Source of the DNA: Rhodococcus koreensis
Lineage (GTDB): Bacteria; Actinomycetota; Actinomycetes; Mycobacteriales; Mycobacteriaceae
Direction: 5' to 3'
Assembly (NCBI RefSeq): GCF_900105905.1
Contig: NZ_FNSV01000005.1
Coordinates: forward strand, 4,526,001 to 4,590,000
Length of the DNA stretch: 64,000 bases
This document shows positions 18,305-27,972 of this stretch, piece after piece (position 1 is the first letter of the stretch; each line of letters begins with the position of its first letter). The position numbers and the translations under genes were made by a program. The notes beneath the pieces were generated by a model, which saw nothing but the letters and a program-made list of their open reading frames with translations, did no database searches and was not told the origin of the DNA.

Positions 18305-18641
18305 GAATACTGCTCACTCTCTTCGTCTGCGGACTCCGCCAACTGGGCGGCTCCGGCGGATTCCGTCGGGGAACAGGCGACCTGCCGCCCCGGGCACGTG
18401 GCCGGGCCGGCAGCGGACCTCTTCCGAGTCACACTGCGCTTGGTGGACTGTATGTCACACGAACTTCCCTGACAAACGCTCGCGGAGCGCTTTTCGGGGA
18501 ACTTCCAGACCACCGTCACGATGACTCATCATCGACGTACATCGTCGCCGACAGTTCCAGCGTTACACAAACGAGATCTGATGTTCCGACATCGAGATCT
18601 GGCCGGGACGCCCCGGTGACACAGGCCCCGCCCGGTACGCC
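18305..18641. other. Non-coding 337-bp region between aftB and mycolyltransferase gene
   Basis: No supported gene. It should hold the 3' end of the aftB transcript and the promoter of the antigen 85 gene at 18304. Short inverted repeats are visible at 18519-18534 and 18574-18600; no unambiguous promoter hexamers were recognised. Confidence 0.5.
18574..18600. terminator. Imperfect hairpin downstream of aftB
   Basis: AGATCT-GATGT pairs with ACATC-G-AGATCT around TCCG, with one bulged base. It lies about 40 bp after the aftB stop on the minus strand. Could be a terminator or an operator for the antigen 85 gene. Confidence 0.4.
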
Positions 18642-20585
18642 CTATTTGGCCGGTTCCGGGAACGGCGGCTCGAGATTGCACCGCTGAATTTCATATGCGG
18701 GCACTCGCTCGATTCGATAACTCGCGAAATGCAGCGCATCCTTGAAATTCTGTTTGAATCGCGGCCACGTCAGTTCCGACCGGTACGACGTCAGCAGGTC
18801 CTGAGTCTCGGGGCACGTGAGCGCGACCCGCGCCTCGGTCACCCAATCCTCGTCGAGGAATCCGGGCATCCACGGGTGCTTGTCGATCATTCCCGTGTCC
18901 ACCACGACCCAGTCGGGGTACAGAGCCTTGTCGTGCCCGATACGGCCGTCGTCCAACCGCTCGGTGTGCGCCGCAAGCGGGTAGGCGAGACCCATCTGGT
19001 CCAGCACCCGCACGTCGAGGCCGACGTTCATGCTCGTCATGCCGAGGTTCAGGAAGTACACGGTGTGGCCCGCTCCGTCCTCCGGGATCGGAAGGGGCGG
19101 TGGAACGACGAACCAGTACGTGTAGTCGGCGGACGGGATGAGCAGGCCGCCGTCAGGGGTGTCCGAAATGGTCTGGACCATCGCGCGCATGCGCGGATAG
19201 TCCAGGTAGTCGTCCGCGCGAATCGGGTGCGCATGACCGGTGTTGAGAACGTAGAAGGCGCGTTCGTCGACAATTCCGGAACGTCCGATAACGACACCTT
19301 CCGGCATTCCCGTCGTGTTCGACGCGAAAAATGCCCACACGACGGTGCCGACCCACAGGAAAGCCATTGCCAGGAAAATCGACGATTCCCTGTTACGCCC
19401 CCATGATGCGCGGTCCGGAATTCGCACCGGAATTACGGCGACAGGAACGATGAAACAGAACAGAACGGGGAGAAGAACGCGGCCGTGCATGAAGTCGCCG
19501 CCGACGCGCAACGAGTACAGACCGAGGATCAGCCCGCTCGCGAGAATGAAGACGACCACGGCATTCTGCGTGCGCAGCCCTCCGCGCAGGCGCGTCAGCC
19601 AATTCCCTTCGGTGTGACGAACACCATGCTCGATGTCCTTGTCCCGGCCGCGCCAGGCGATCACGGCGCCGGCGAACAGGAAGACCAGCGGCAGCCACAG
19701 CAGGTACGGGCCGAGCAGGTTCCAGAGGTACGCGAAACCCTGCGACCACTTCGCGCCGCCGGCGTCCTTCGACACCGCGGTATTGGGGTACGGGAGGGCG
19801 TAGTAGCCCATGCGCCAGATCTGGTAGCCCACCGGGACGATGCCGGCGACGAACACCATCGCCACCCGCACCACCCACGTGAGGCCGGGCGCCAGGAAGA
19901 TCATGGCCAGCGACAGCACACCCAGGATCGCCAGTTCGGGCCGCACGAGCGGGCCCATGCCGGCGACGAACGCGAGCGTCAGCACCGAAGTGGTGGACGG
20001 GGAGGCCGCCTGGCTCCACCGGACCAGCAGCAGCCAGAGCAGCGCGATCCAGAAGATGACGAGGCAGCTTTCGAGGCCCGACGTCGCGAAGTCGCGGGCC
20101 GGGGGCACCGCGATGTACACGAGCACACCGGCGGGCATCAGGAACAGCGTGCCGCCGCCGGCGAAGGATCCACCGCGGTACAGGCGTGCGGTGCCGAACA
20201 TGGCGAGCACGATCGCCGCCGTGGACAGGATGAGCGCGATCGTCAGAACGACGTATTCGAGCCGGGCCTGGGACAGCCAGCTGAACGCGTAGACGATGTA
20301 CGTCCACGCGGTGCTGGTGTTGGCCTCGACCCGCTCGCCCGAGTTGAACACCGGACCGTTGCCCGCGAGCAGGTTCCGGACCGTGCGCAGCACGATCAGA
20401 CCGTCGTCGGCAATCCATCGCCGCTCCCAGGCGCCCCAGAACATCAGGAGAGCCGAGACGGCCACACCCCCGAGGAAGACCACCCTCGAGAGGATGGCCT
20501 TCCGGTGGTGTTCGGTGGTCCGCTCCGCGGCGGCGCCCGATTCCTCGGCGTCGCCTACCAAGTCAGACGAGGTAGACAGCGACAC
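18642..20585 (-). CDS. aftB: Terminal beta-(1->2) arabinofuranosyltransferase AftB-like
   Basis: Integral membrane GT-C enzyme using decaprenyl-phosphoryl-arabinose to add terminal beta-1,2 arabinofuranose to arabinan. About 647 residues. After a short cytosolic N terminus and first helix comes the family signature RRWIADDGLIVLRTVRNLLAGNG with the Asp-Asp pair, then GERVEANTSTAWTY. About ten hydrophobic helices are followed by an external C-terminal region of about 200 residues. GTG at 20585 chosen because GGAG lies 7-8 bases upstream; a TTG at 20606 is a weaker option. The start overlaps the end of ubiA by 23 bp, so it is coupled to it. Confidence 0.92.
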   Translation of the reverse strand: MSLSTSSDLVGDAEESGAAAERTTEHHRKAILSRVVFLGGVAVSALLMFWGAWERRWIADDGLIVLRTVRNLLAGNGPVFNSGERVEANTSTAWTYIVYAFSWLSQARLEYVVLTIALILSTAAIVLAMFGTARLYRGGSFAGGGTLFLMPAGVLVYIAVPPARDFATSGLESCLVIFWIALLWLLLVRWSQAASPSTTSVLTLAFVAGMGPLVRPELAILGVLSLAMIFLAPGLTWVVRVAMVFVAGIVPVGYQIWRMGYYALPYPNTAVSKDAGGAKWSQGFAYLWNLLGPYLLWLPLVFLFAGAVIAWRGRDKDIEHGVRHTEGNWLTRLRGGLRTQNAVVVFILASGLILGLYSLRVGGDFMHGRVLLPVLFCFIVPVAVIPVRIPDRASWGRNRESSIFLAMAFLWVGTVVWAFFASNTTGMPEGVVIGRSGIVDERAFYVLNTGHAHPIRADDYLDYPRMRAMVQTISDTPDGGLLIPSADYTYWFVVPPPLPIPEDGAGHTVYFLNLGMTSMNVGLDVRVLDQMGLAYPLAAHTERLDDGRIGHDKALYPDWVVVDTGMIDKHPWMPGFLDEDWVTEARVALTCPETQDLLTSYRSELTWPRFKQNFKDALHFASYRIERVPAYEIQRCNLEPPFPEPAK

Positions 20586-21468
20586 CCACCACTCCGATCC
20601 AGGCAATCGCGAGAAGTTGGAGCACGCGGTCGCCCAGCGCGATCTCCTCGGGCTCCCCGGCCTCGCCGCCGTCGACGTCGACGGCGTAACGCAGGATCGC
20701 GATCGTGAACGGAACCATGGAGATGGCGTACCAGTTGGTGCCCTTCAGGTCGTCCTGCTGGAACGCCCACAGCCCGTAGCAGAGCACGACCGCGGTGGCG
20801 CTCAGCGTCCAGACGAACCGCAGATACGTCGTGGTGTAGTTCTCGAGGGACTTGCGGATCTTCGCGCCGGTGCGCTCGGCGAGCTGCAGTTCGGCGTACC
20901 GCTTACCTGCCGCCATGAACAGCGAACCGAATGCCATGACCAGCAGGAACCACTGCGACAGTGCGATCTCGGCGGCCACACCACCGGCGATGGCGCGCAG
21001 CAGGAAGCCGGACGAGACGATGCAGATGTCGAGGACGGCCTGGTGTTTGAGGCCGAAGCAGTACGCCAGCTGGATGCCGATGTAGACGGCCATCACGACC
21101 GCCAGCTGCCAGTTGGCGAGGAACGACAGGGCGATCGAGCCGCCGAGCAGCACGACCGCCATCGCGAACGCCAGGTTGACGGGCAGCACACCGGCCGCGA
21201 TGGGCCGGAATCGCTTGGTGGGGTGCGCACGGTCCGCTTCGACGTCCATCGCGTCGTTGACGAGGTAGATGCCGGACGCTGCCATGCAGAACACCACGAA
21301 GGCGAGTGCGACGGGAAGCAGGACGGCGGATTCCGTCGCCGTGCCCGCGGCGACGGGAGCTGCGAGGACCAGGACGTTCTTGACCCACTGACGCGGGCGG
21401 ACGGCCTTGACGATGCCAGCCGCCAGGGATGTCGGGGGTCCGGTGACGACGGCCGGTTCCTCGCTCAT
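20563..21468 (-). CDS. ubiA: Decaprenyl-phosphate phosphoribosyltransferase (DPPR synthase) UbiA
   Basis: UbiA-family prenyl-phosphate transferase that makes decaprenylphosphoryl-5-phosphoribose, the first committed step to the arabinose donor DPA. 301 residues (Rv3806c is 302). Polytopic; the NDAMDVEADRAHPTKRFRPIA block (about residues 70-90) carries the NDxxDxxxD metal site, and a second conserved region lies in KHQAVLDICIVSSGFLLRAIAGG. ATG at 21468 has GGAGAA just upstream and overlaps the PAP2 stop by 4 bases (ATGA). A long upstream frame extension is an artefact of GC-rich sequence. Confidence 0.95.
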   Translation of the reverse strand: MSEEPAVVTGPPTSLAAGIVKAVRPRQWVKNVLVLAAPVAAGTATESAVLLPVALAFVVFCMAASGIYLVNDAMDVEADRAHPTKRFRPIAAGVLPVNLAFAMAVVLLGGSIALSFLANWQLAVVMAVYIGIQLAYCFGLKHQAVLDICIVSSGFLLRAIAGGVAAEIALSQWFLLVMAFGSLFMAAGKRYAELQLAERTGAKIRKSLENYTTTYLRFVWTLSATAVVLCYGLWAFQQDDLKGTNWYAISMVPFTIAILRYAVDVDGGEAGEPEEIALGDRVLQLLAIAWIGVVGVAVYLV

Positions 21469-21983
21469 TTTTCTCCAAACTTCTGCTCGGCCTTCAGCAC
21501 CGCGACCGCGGAGGCGGCCCCCAGGGCAGATCCGGCGAGCACATCGGTCGGGTAGTGCACTCCCAGAACGAGCCGGGAAAGCAGCATCGGCGGTACCAAC
21601 AACGCAGGCAAGGGTAGCCCGGTGAGTCGGCCGAGCAGCACCGCAGCCGCTGTGGTGGATGTCGCATGCGAGGACGGGAAGCTCAATTTGCTGGGCGTCG
21701 ACACGTTGACCTGGATCGACGGGTCGTTCGGCCGGGGGCGGCGGACGATGCGTTTGATCACGATCGAGGCCGCATGGGCACCGACGGCGCCCACGGCGAC
21801 GCCCGCCCACTGCCGGCGGCGGGGCTTGTCGAGCGCCGCGCCGATGCCGGCGACGGCCACCCACCCGAGGGCGTGCTCACCGAAGTGGGACATGCCCCGC
21901 GCGGTCGAGACGACGCCGGGACGGCTCGCGATCGTCGACTGGACTGTCTGCAGGATCTGGATCTCACTGGATGCCGAAGACAC
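21465..21983 (-). CDS. PAP2-family phosphatase (Rv3807c-like)
   Basis: 172-residue membrane phosphatase with all three PAP2 motifs: KRIVRRPRP (near residue 77), PSSHAT (near 103) and SRLVLGVHYPTD (near 135). By position between glfT2 and ubiA it matches Rv3807c, proposed to dephosphorylate decaprenylphosphoryl-5-phosphoribose before epimerisation to DPA; that substrate is inferred from synteny. GTG start at 21983 with GGAGAGG upstream; it overlaps glfT2 by 20 bp and ubiA by 4 bp. Confidence 0.9.
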   Translation of the reverse strand: MSSASSEIQILQTVQSTIASRPGVVSTARGMSHFGEHALGWVAVAGIGAALDKPRRRQWAGVAVGAVGAHAASIVIKRIVRRPRPNDPSIQVNVSTPSKLSFPSSHATSTTAAAVLLGRLTGLPLPALLVPPMLLSRLVLGVHYPTDVLAGSALGAASAVAVLKAEQKFGEK

Positions 21984-23880
21984 GTTCCCACCTCTCCTTG
22001 CTGGTCAGGGCAGGAACGGCGTCCTGGTACTCGCGCTTGAGTTCGGGGAATCGCTGGGCCAGTTCGCGGCGCAGCCGGATCGCTTCCTTCAGCAGCGCGA
22101 GCGCCAGCTTGGGGTTGCGCTTGCGGTAGACGACTCCGCGCCCGTCCGCGGTGGTGACGGTGACACCGTCCACCTGGGACAGCAGGAACCAGCGCGCGTC
22201 GATGGTGGGCACGTTGAGCTGGGGACGCTCGTGGTGCTGCTCGTGCGCGGGCTTGACGTTGTGGACCAGGCCCTTACCGAGTCGGACGATCTTCGCGAGC
22301 GGGTTCGTCGGCAGGCCGACCGCGCCGACTTCCTCACCGGAGGGCATCGGCAGGCTCGTCGACGACGGCAGCACGACGGCGTCCGGGTACTCCTTGCGCA
22401 TCGCGTGGACGTTGCCGAGCGCGGTGGGGAGCAGTTCGAAGATGTGCTCGGGACCCTGCAGGAAGTCGGCGATGGCCTGGTTCTGGATCGCGACCGTCGA
22501 GTATTCGAGGCACAGCAGGTGCTTGATCGTGGCCTTGACCGTGTTGATCACGAGGCCGCGGCCGTTCCCGGGCATGTGCAGGGACGCGACGACGAGACGG
22601 TTCCGCAGGTGGAAGTACGCCTGCCAGTCGATGGCGTCGTCCTTGTCGCTCCACGCCATGTGCCAGATCGCGGCACCGGGCATGGTGACGGTCGGGTAGC
22701 CGGCGGCGCGGGCCCGCAGACCGTATTCGGCGTCGTCCCATTTGATGAACAGCGGCAGCGGCTGACCGAGTTCCTCGGCGGCCTGCCGGGGGATCATGCA
22801 CATCCACCAGCCGTTGTAGTCGACGTCGATGCGGCGGTGCAGCAGGCGGGAGTTCTCGCGGTCGCTCAGCGGGTAGCGGGAGAAGTCGTGGTCGTACTCG
22901 ACGTTCGGGGCGGCCGTCCACATGAAGATGCTGCGGTCGACGACCTCGCCCATCGAGTGCAGGTGGCTGCGCTCCTGGAGGTTCAGCATCTGCCCGCCGA
23001 CGAGCATCGGCGACTTCGCGAACCGGGACATGGCGAGCGCGCGGAGGATCGAGTCGGGCTCGATCTCGATGTCGTCGTCCATGAACAGGATGTGCTGGCA
23101 GTCGGTGGTCTTCAGCGCCTCGTACATGATCCGGCTGTAGCCGCCGGACCCGCCGAGGTTCGCCTGGTCGTGCATCGCCAGCCGGTCGCCGAGCGCCTCC
23201 GCGGCCTCCGCGAAGCCGGGCTCGTCCTTGACCTTGCGGGTGCCCTGGTCCGGGATGATGACGGCCTTGACGACATCCATGACGAGCTCGTCGGACGCCA
23301 GCGCCGTCAGCGCCTTGACGCAGTCGGTGGGCCGGTTGAACGTGGGGATGCCGACGGCGACGGTGGCCTCACCGGGAGCGTCGACCGGCGCGTACCAGCC
23401 TGCGCTCTCCAGCACGACCTCGGTATCGCTGGTGATGTCGAACCAGATCCAGCCGCCGTCCTCGAACGGCGCCAGCTCGATCTCGAACTCGAGGGCGGCG
23501 TCGCCGTCCTGGAACTCGCGGCCCTCGACGTGGATGCGCGAGGAATCGGCCTTCGACCGGTACACGTCGATGCGGCAGTGCCCCGACAGCTCGAGCCGCA
23601 GCACCACGGAGTTCAGCGTGCTCCACCGGCGCCAGTAGCTGGCCGGGAACGCGTTGAAGTAGGTGCAGAACGACGCCTCGGACTCGGCGCCGACCGACAG
23701 CGACGTCCGCGACAGCGAATGCGCGCGGCGACTGTTGGTCTTCGCTTCCTCCAGGTAGAGGGTGCGGACGTCGAGCGGTTCACCGGCGCGCGGCAGGATC
23801 ACCCGCTGCAGCAGTGACTTGCCGAGAAGCGGCGCGTCCTCGGTGACCTTCTCCGATTCGAGCAGATGCCGGGCGCTCAT
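21964..23880 (-). CDS. glfT2: Bifunctional galactofuranosyltransferase GlfT2
   Basis: Processive UDP-Galf transferase that polymerises the alternating beta-1,5/beta-1,6 galactan. 638 residues (M. tuberculosis 637). N-terminal beta-barrel (about 1-165), GT-A domain beginning with VAVGIPTFNRP, metal-binding MDDDIEIEP near residue 269 and catalytic IKWDDAEYG near 380, then a helical C-terminal domain. ATG at 23880 overlaps the glf stop by 4 bases (ATGA). Part of the glf-glfT2-PAP2-ubiA-aftB run. Confidence 0.97.
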   Translation of the reverse strand: MSARHLLESEKVTEDAPLLGKSLLQRVILPRAGEPLDVRTLYLEEAKTNSRRAHSLSRTSLSVGAESEASFCTYFNAFPASYWRRWSTLNSVVLRLELSGHCRIDVYRSKADSSRIHVEGREFQDGDAALEFEIELAPFEDGGWIWFDITSDTEVVLESAGWYAPVDAPGEATVAVGIPTFNRPTDCVKALTALASDELVMDVVKAVIIPDQGTRKVKDEPGFAEAAEALGDRLAMHDQANLGGSGGYSRIMYEALKTTDCQHILFMDDDIEIEPDSILRALAMSRFAKSPMLVGGQMLNLQERSHLHSMGEVVDRSIFMWTAAPNVEYDHDFSRYPLSDRENSRLLHRRIDVDYNGWWMCMIPRQAAEELGQPLPLFIKWDDAEYGLRARAAGYPTVTMPGAAIWHMAWSDKDDAIDWQAYFHLRNRLVVASLHMPGNGRGLVINTVKATIKHLLCLEYSTVAIQNQAIADFLQGPEHIFELLPTALGNVHAMRKEYPDAVVLPSSTSLPMPSGEEVGAVGLPTNPLAKIVRLGKGLVHNVKPAHEQHHERPQLNVPTIDARWFLLSQVDGVTVTTADGRGVVYRKRNPKLALALLKEAIRLRRELAQRFPELKREYQDAVPALTSKERWERVFGIQ

Positions 23881-25094
23881 TCGGCCTCCCCCACCAGGTC
23901 CGCACCGGATTCGAAGTGCGGACGCAGGGAGTTGTCGAACATCGACAGCGCGCTGGCGATCGCCATGTGCATGTCCAGGTACTGGTAGGTGCCGAGACGG
24001 CCGCCGAACAGGACCTTGTTCGCGGACATCTCCTCCTTGGCACGGTCGCGGTAGGCGGCGAGCATGGCGCGGTCGTCCGGCGTGTTGATCGGGTAGTACG
24101 GCTCGTCCTTGCTCTCCGCGAACCGGGAGAACTCCCGCATGATGACCGTCTTGTCCTTCGGGTAGTCCCGCTCCGGGTGGAAGTGGCGGAACTCGTGGAT
24201 CCGGGTGAAGGGCACGTCGGCGTCGTTGTAGTTCATGACCGGTGTTCCCTGGAAGTCACCCGTCTCCAGCACCTCGGTCTCGAAGTCGAGGGTGCGCCAG
24301 CCCAGCTCGCCCTCGGAGTAGTCGAAGTAGCGGTCGAGGGGGCCCGTGTAGACGACGGGGGCGTCGGGGCTCTCCGCGCGCAGGTCGTCGCGGACGTCGA
24401 ACCAGTCGGTCTCGAGCCGGACCTCGATCTTCGGGTCCTTCGCCATGTTCTCGAGCCACGCGGTGTAGCCGTCGACGGGCAGGCCCTCGTACGTGTCGTT
24501 GAAGTAGCGGTTGTCGAACGTGTACCGCACCGGCAGGCGGGTGATGTTGCCCGCCGGCAGATTCTTCGGATCCGTCTGCCACTGCTTGGCGGTGTAGTCG
24601 CGCACGAACGCCTCGTACAGCGGCCGCCCGATCAGGGAGATCGCCTTCTCCTCCAGGTTCGACGCCTCCTTGGAGTCGATCTCGGAGGATTGGTCGGCGA
24701 TCAGCTTCCGCGCCTCGTCCGGGGTGAAGTAGCGCCCGAAGAACTGCGACACCAGACCCAGGCCCATCGGGAACTGGTACGCCTGGCCCTTGTGCAGCGC
24801 GAACACGCGGTGCTGGTAGTTCGTGAATTCGGTGAACTGGGTGACGTAGTCCCACACCCTCTTGTTCGAGGTGTGGAACAGGTGCGCTCCGTACTTGTGG
24901 ATCTCGATGCCGGTCTCGGGTTCGGCCTCCGAATAGGCGTTTCCGCCCAGGTGATGACGACGGTCGAGCACCAGCACACGCTTACCCAGCTGTGTTGCTG
25001 CACGCTCGGCGACGGTCAGTCCGAAAAATCCGGAGCCGACGACGATGAGGTCGTACCGGCCAGGGGCGGTTGTCTCTGGGGTTGCAGCGGTCAC
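23877..25094 (-). CDS. glf: UDP-galactopyranose mutase Glf
   Basis: FAD-dependent enzyme converting UDP-galactopyranose to UDP-galactofuranose, the donor for GlfT2. 405 residues (M. tuberculosis 399). N-terminal dinucleotide motif VVGSGFFGLTVAE near residue 18, RRHHLGGNAYSE, GAHLFHTSNKRVW, and C-terminal GRLGTYQYLDMHMAIASAL, all diagnostic. GTG at 25094 chosen because the N terminus then matches family length; upstream frame extends but reads into the divergent gene. First gene of its run; the promoter should lie in 25095-25241. Confidence 0.96.
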   Translation of the reverse strand: MTAATPETTAPGRYDLIVVGSGFFGLTVAERAATQLGKRVLVLDRRHHLGGNAYSEAEPETGIEIHKYGAHLFHTSNKRVWDYVTQFTEFTNYQHRVFALHKGQAYQFPMGLGLVSQFFGRYFTPDEARKLIADQSSEIDSKEASNLEEKAISLIGRPLYEAFVRDYTAKQWQTDPKNLPAGNITRLPVRYTFDNRYFNDTYEGLPVDGYTAWLENMAKDPKIEVRLETDWFDVRDDLRAESPDAPVVYTGPLDRYFDYSEGELGWRTLDFETEVLETGDFQGTPVMNYNDADVPFTRIHEFRHFHPERDYPKDKTVIMREFSRFAESKDEPYYPINTPDDRAMLAAYRDRAKEEMSANKVLFGGRLGTYQYLDMHMAIASALSMFDNSLRPHFESGADLVGEAE

Positions 25095-25241
25095 GATGAA
25101 CCAGGGTAAGCGACTCCGCGACCTGTGCGCGGCCAAGGGGTGCAGGGACCCCTTCGGCACGCACGAGGAGTTCTCCCTGTATTCACCGGTTCTGCAGACC
25201 TCGTTGTTCGCGTCGACGCGGCGATCGCGCTTCATGAGCGG

Positions 25242-26366
25242 GTGCGCATCGTCCAGCTGGCGAACTTCTACGGACCGCGGTCGGGCGGGCTCCGCACCGC
25301 CCTCCACAACTGGGGTCAGGGGTACGTCGAACGCGGACACGAGGTGATCCTCGTCGTCCCAGGTCAGCGGGACTGTGAGGAGCTGCTGCCGAGTGGGGTC
25401 CTGCGGATCACCCGGTCCGCTCCGACCATCCCCTGGACCGGGGGTTATCGCGTCGTCGATCCGCGCCGGGTGGCCGACGTCGTCACCGGGCTCGGACCGG
25501 ACGTCCTGGAGGTGTCCGACCGGCTGACGCTGCGCGGTTTCGGGGGCTGGGCCCGCGCCCGCGAGGTGCGCAGTGTCGTCGTGTCACACGAGCGCCTCGA
25601 CCGGCTGCTCGGCCAGTTCGCTCCCCGGCGCGTGGCCCGCGGCTGGGCCGACGTCGCGAACCGCCGGATGGCACGCAACTACGACGCCGTGGTCTGCACG
25701 ACGGACTTCGCGAGCGAGGAGTTCACCCGGATCGGGGCCCCCAACCTGCACCGGGTCCCGCTCGGTGTCGACCTCGCGATGTTCCACCCCGGCAAACACG
25801 ACCAGGAGATGCGCGACTCCTTCGCCGATCCGGCGCAGCGTTTCCTTCTGCACTGCGGCCGGTTGTCGGTGGAGAAGCAGGTGGAACGGAGCATCGACGC
25901 CGTCCGGCTGTTGCGGCGGCAGGGGCACGACGCCCGGCTGGTCATCGCAGGCGACGGCCCCCGGCGGGAGGCGCTTCAGTACCGGGCCCGGGGGCTTCCC
26001 GTGCACTTCACCGGGTTCATCAGCGACAAGGGCCGCCTGGCGTCGCTGTTCGCGTCGGCGGACGTGTCGCTGGCGCCCGGACCGCACGAGACGTTCTGCC
26101 TGTCGGCGCTCGAGTCGCTGGCGGCGGGCACGCCGGTGGTCGCGTCACAGTCTTCGGCTCTCGCCGAGATCATCACACCCGGCTGCGGCGCCCTGGCCCG
26201 GGACCGGGGTCCGGCGTTCGCCGACGCGGTGAGCGGCATCCTCGAGATCCCCTCCCGCACCCGCCGGGCGTCGGCCCGGCGGCGGGCCGAGGACTTCGGC
26301 TGGGCCGAGTCGGTCGACGGGATGCTCGCCGTGCTCGAGGGGGCCGCTCCGCTGTCTTCCGTTTAG
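25242..26366 (+). CDS. GT4-family glycosyltransferase
   Basis: 374-residue GT-B glycosyltransferase. The N-terminal Rossmann half starts RIVQLANFYGPRSGG. The C-terminal half has LHCGRLSVEKQVE near residue 205, VIAGDGPRRE, and the E-x7-E-type motif around ETFCLSALESLAAGTPVVAS. It resembles PimB/MgtA-like mannosyltransferases, so GDP-mannose or a similar donor on a lipid acceptor is possible but not shown. GTG at 25242 chosen because the protein then begins at the conserved first strand; an upstream GTG at 25125 would add 39 residues without family support. Divergent from glf; its TAG overlaps the convergent SpoIID-like gene by 4 bp. Confidence 0.85.
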   Translation: MRIVQLANFYGPRSGGLRTALHNWGQGYVERGHEVILVVPGQRDCEELLPSGVLRITRSAPTIPWTGGYRVVDPRRVADVVTGLGPDVLEVSDRLTLRGFGGWARAREVRSVVVSHERLDRLLGQFAPRRVARGWADVANRRMARNYDAVVCTTDFASEEFTRIGAPNLHRVPLGVDLAMFHPGKHDQEMRDSFADPAQRFLLHCGRLSVEKQVERSIDAVRLLRRQGHDARLVIAGDGPRREALQYRARGLPVHFTGFISDKGRLASLFASADVSLAPGPHETFCLSALESLAAGTPVVASQSSALAEIITPGCGALARDRGPAFADAVSGILEIPSRTRRASARRRAEDFGWAESVDGMLAVLEGAAPLSSV

Positions 26367-27943
26367 CTGCCGCCGGTCGGCAGCCACTCGCGGAGCACGC
26401 TGGCGTCGATCACCTGCGCCCCCAGTTTCTTCGTCCAGATGATGGTGCCGTTGGTGAACATCCGGAACTTCCCCGCCTCCGACGGCAGCATCATCTCGGG
26501 ACCGATCGGCGCGCCGAGTGTGCTGTTGACCCCGCCGAGTTCCTTGTACTTCTCGGCGATCGGCGAACCCTCGGTGGTGCCGACGGTGTCCTCGTCCTCG
26601 CCGGCGGAGGCGAGGATGGACGGGTCGGGTTCGCCGGGGACGGCAGGCGGAGCCGGGACAGCGAGTCCGTCACCGAGGGTGAACCAGTCGGACTTGAGCT
26701 TCAGCTTCGCCCTCGCCTCGGCGCCGGTCGCCTCGGCGGTCCCCGACGTTCCGACAACCTTCACACCGGTGACGCGTCCGCCGTCGACCCCGAAGTTGTT
26801 GCGGGTGACCACCTCGAACGATTCGAGCTCGCCGACGTTGAACGCGGACGCGATGTCGCCCGCGGTGAGGGTCACCACCCAGTCGTGGTTCGGCGACACG
26901 GTGTCGCCCTGGTCCTCGACGGCCGGGAACTCGCCGCCGGCGGTGTATCCGCCTGTGGACGAGGAGAATTCGGCAGCGACGGGCTTGTTGTCCTTCGTCA
27001 GGATCATGCCCTTGGTGGAACGGACGGCGTCCGTGGTCCGCGGGTCCTCCTTCGAGGAACCGCCGTAGACCTGGCAGCTCTGGGTGTCGCAGGTCTTCGC
27101 GTACTCTTCCCGGTTCTCGGCGGCGGCATAGGAGCGGGCCGCGACGGCCTGCGCCCGAAGCGCCTCGGCCCCACCGGTGTCGGCCCAGCCCGCCTTCGCC
27201 TCGGCGGGCACCACACCCAGCAGGTAGTCGTCCATGTCGACGACGTTGACGGTGCGCACGGCGGCGCCGTCGAGCGCGACCCCGAGGGCGCCGCGGTAGG
27301 GGGTGTCACCGGCGCACAGCTTGAGGTGTTCGTTCGCGGGACGGTCCGGGGCGAGGTCGACCGGGTCGACCCACGGGTGGTCGGTGGCGTCCTGCCACAG
27401 GACGTCGCCGGCACATCCGCGGGTGACGACGACGTTGGCGCCGCCGTCCGCGGTCGGCGTCAGGTGGACGGCCTCGCCCGGTCCGACGGGCTTGCCGGCG
27501 ACGACGGCGCCGGCGTCGGAGTAGACGTCGAGCGGCTGGTCGTCACGCGCCTGCAGCCGGACGCTGATCTGCGCGTCGGCGAGGGTGCCGAGTGTGGTGC
27601 CGCCGTAGTAGTGGCCGAGGATGCGCTCGGCCGCCCACCCCTGATCCTTCGCGTATCCGTAGGCGCCCCACTGGCCCATCCCGCGGCCGTGGCCGTTGCC
27701 GTGCCCGGACAGCGTGAACGGCGTGTCGGAGGCGACGGTTTCCCGGACGTCCTGGCCGGAGGAGCGCACCTGCACGACCACGCCGGTGACGGCGCCGACG
27801 ACGAGGACGGGTGCGATGCCGAGCGCCGACGCGCGCAGAAGTCTGGCCCTGAACCCGCGCGGGGCGGGAGGGCCCGCGATGTACCGCCTCCTGCGAGTCC
27901 AGGCAGGTCTACCTGCACGAACCCCGAATTCGGTCTTCGCCAT
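26363..27943 (-). CDS. SpoIID/LytB-domain protein with LGFP-like tail
   Basis: 526-residue exported protein. One hydrophobic N-terminal segment (about 35-60) acts as signal or anchor. The SpoIID domain holds GHGRGMGQWGAYGYA near residue 85, DDYLLGVVPAE near 245, GAEALRAQAVAARSYA and STGGYTAGGEFPAVED. In sporulators SpoIID is a lytic transglycosylase acting on peptidoglycan; this organism type does not sporulate, so a general wall-remodelling role is inferred. The last about 60 residues (INSTLGAPIGPE-like, then GTIIWTKKLGAQ) look like one LGFP repeat. ATG at 27943 with GAGGAG upstream. Divergent from the LGFP amidase gene. Confidence 0.85.
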   Translation of the reverse strand: MAKTEFGVRAGRPAWTRRRRYIAGPPAPRGFRARLLRASALGIAPVLVVGAVTGVVVQVRSSGQDVRETVASDTPFTLSGHGNGHGRGMGQWGAYGYAKDQGWAAERILGHYYGGTTLGTLADAQISVRLQARDDQPLDVYSDAGAVVAGKPVGPGEAVHLTPTADGGANVVVTRGCAGDVLWQDATDHPWVDPVDLAPDRPANEHLKLCAGDTPYRGALGVALDGAAVRTVNVVDMDDYLLGVVPAEAKAGWADTGGAEALRAQAVAARSYAAAENREEYAKTCDTQSCQVYGGSSKEDPRTTDAVRSTKGMILTKDNKPVAAEFSSSTGGYTAGGEFPAVEDQGDTVSPNHDWVVTLTAGDIASAFNVGELESFEVVTRNNFGVDGGRVTGVKVVGTSGTAEATGAEARAKLKLKSDWFTLGDGLAVPAPPAVPGEPDPSILASAGEDEDTVGTTEGSPIAEKYKELGGVNSTLGAPIGPEMMLPSEAGKFRMFTNGTIIWTKKLGAQVIDASVLREWLPTGGS

Positions 27944-27972
27944 CACTGCACTCCTCATCGCTGAACAACGAG

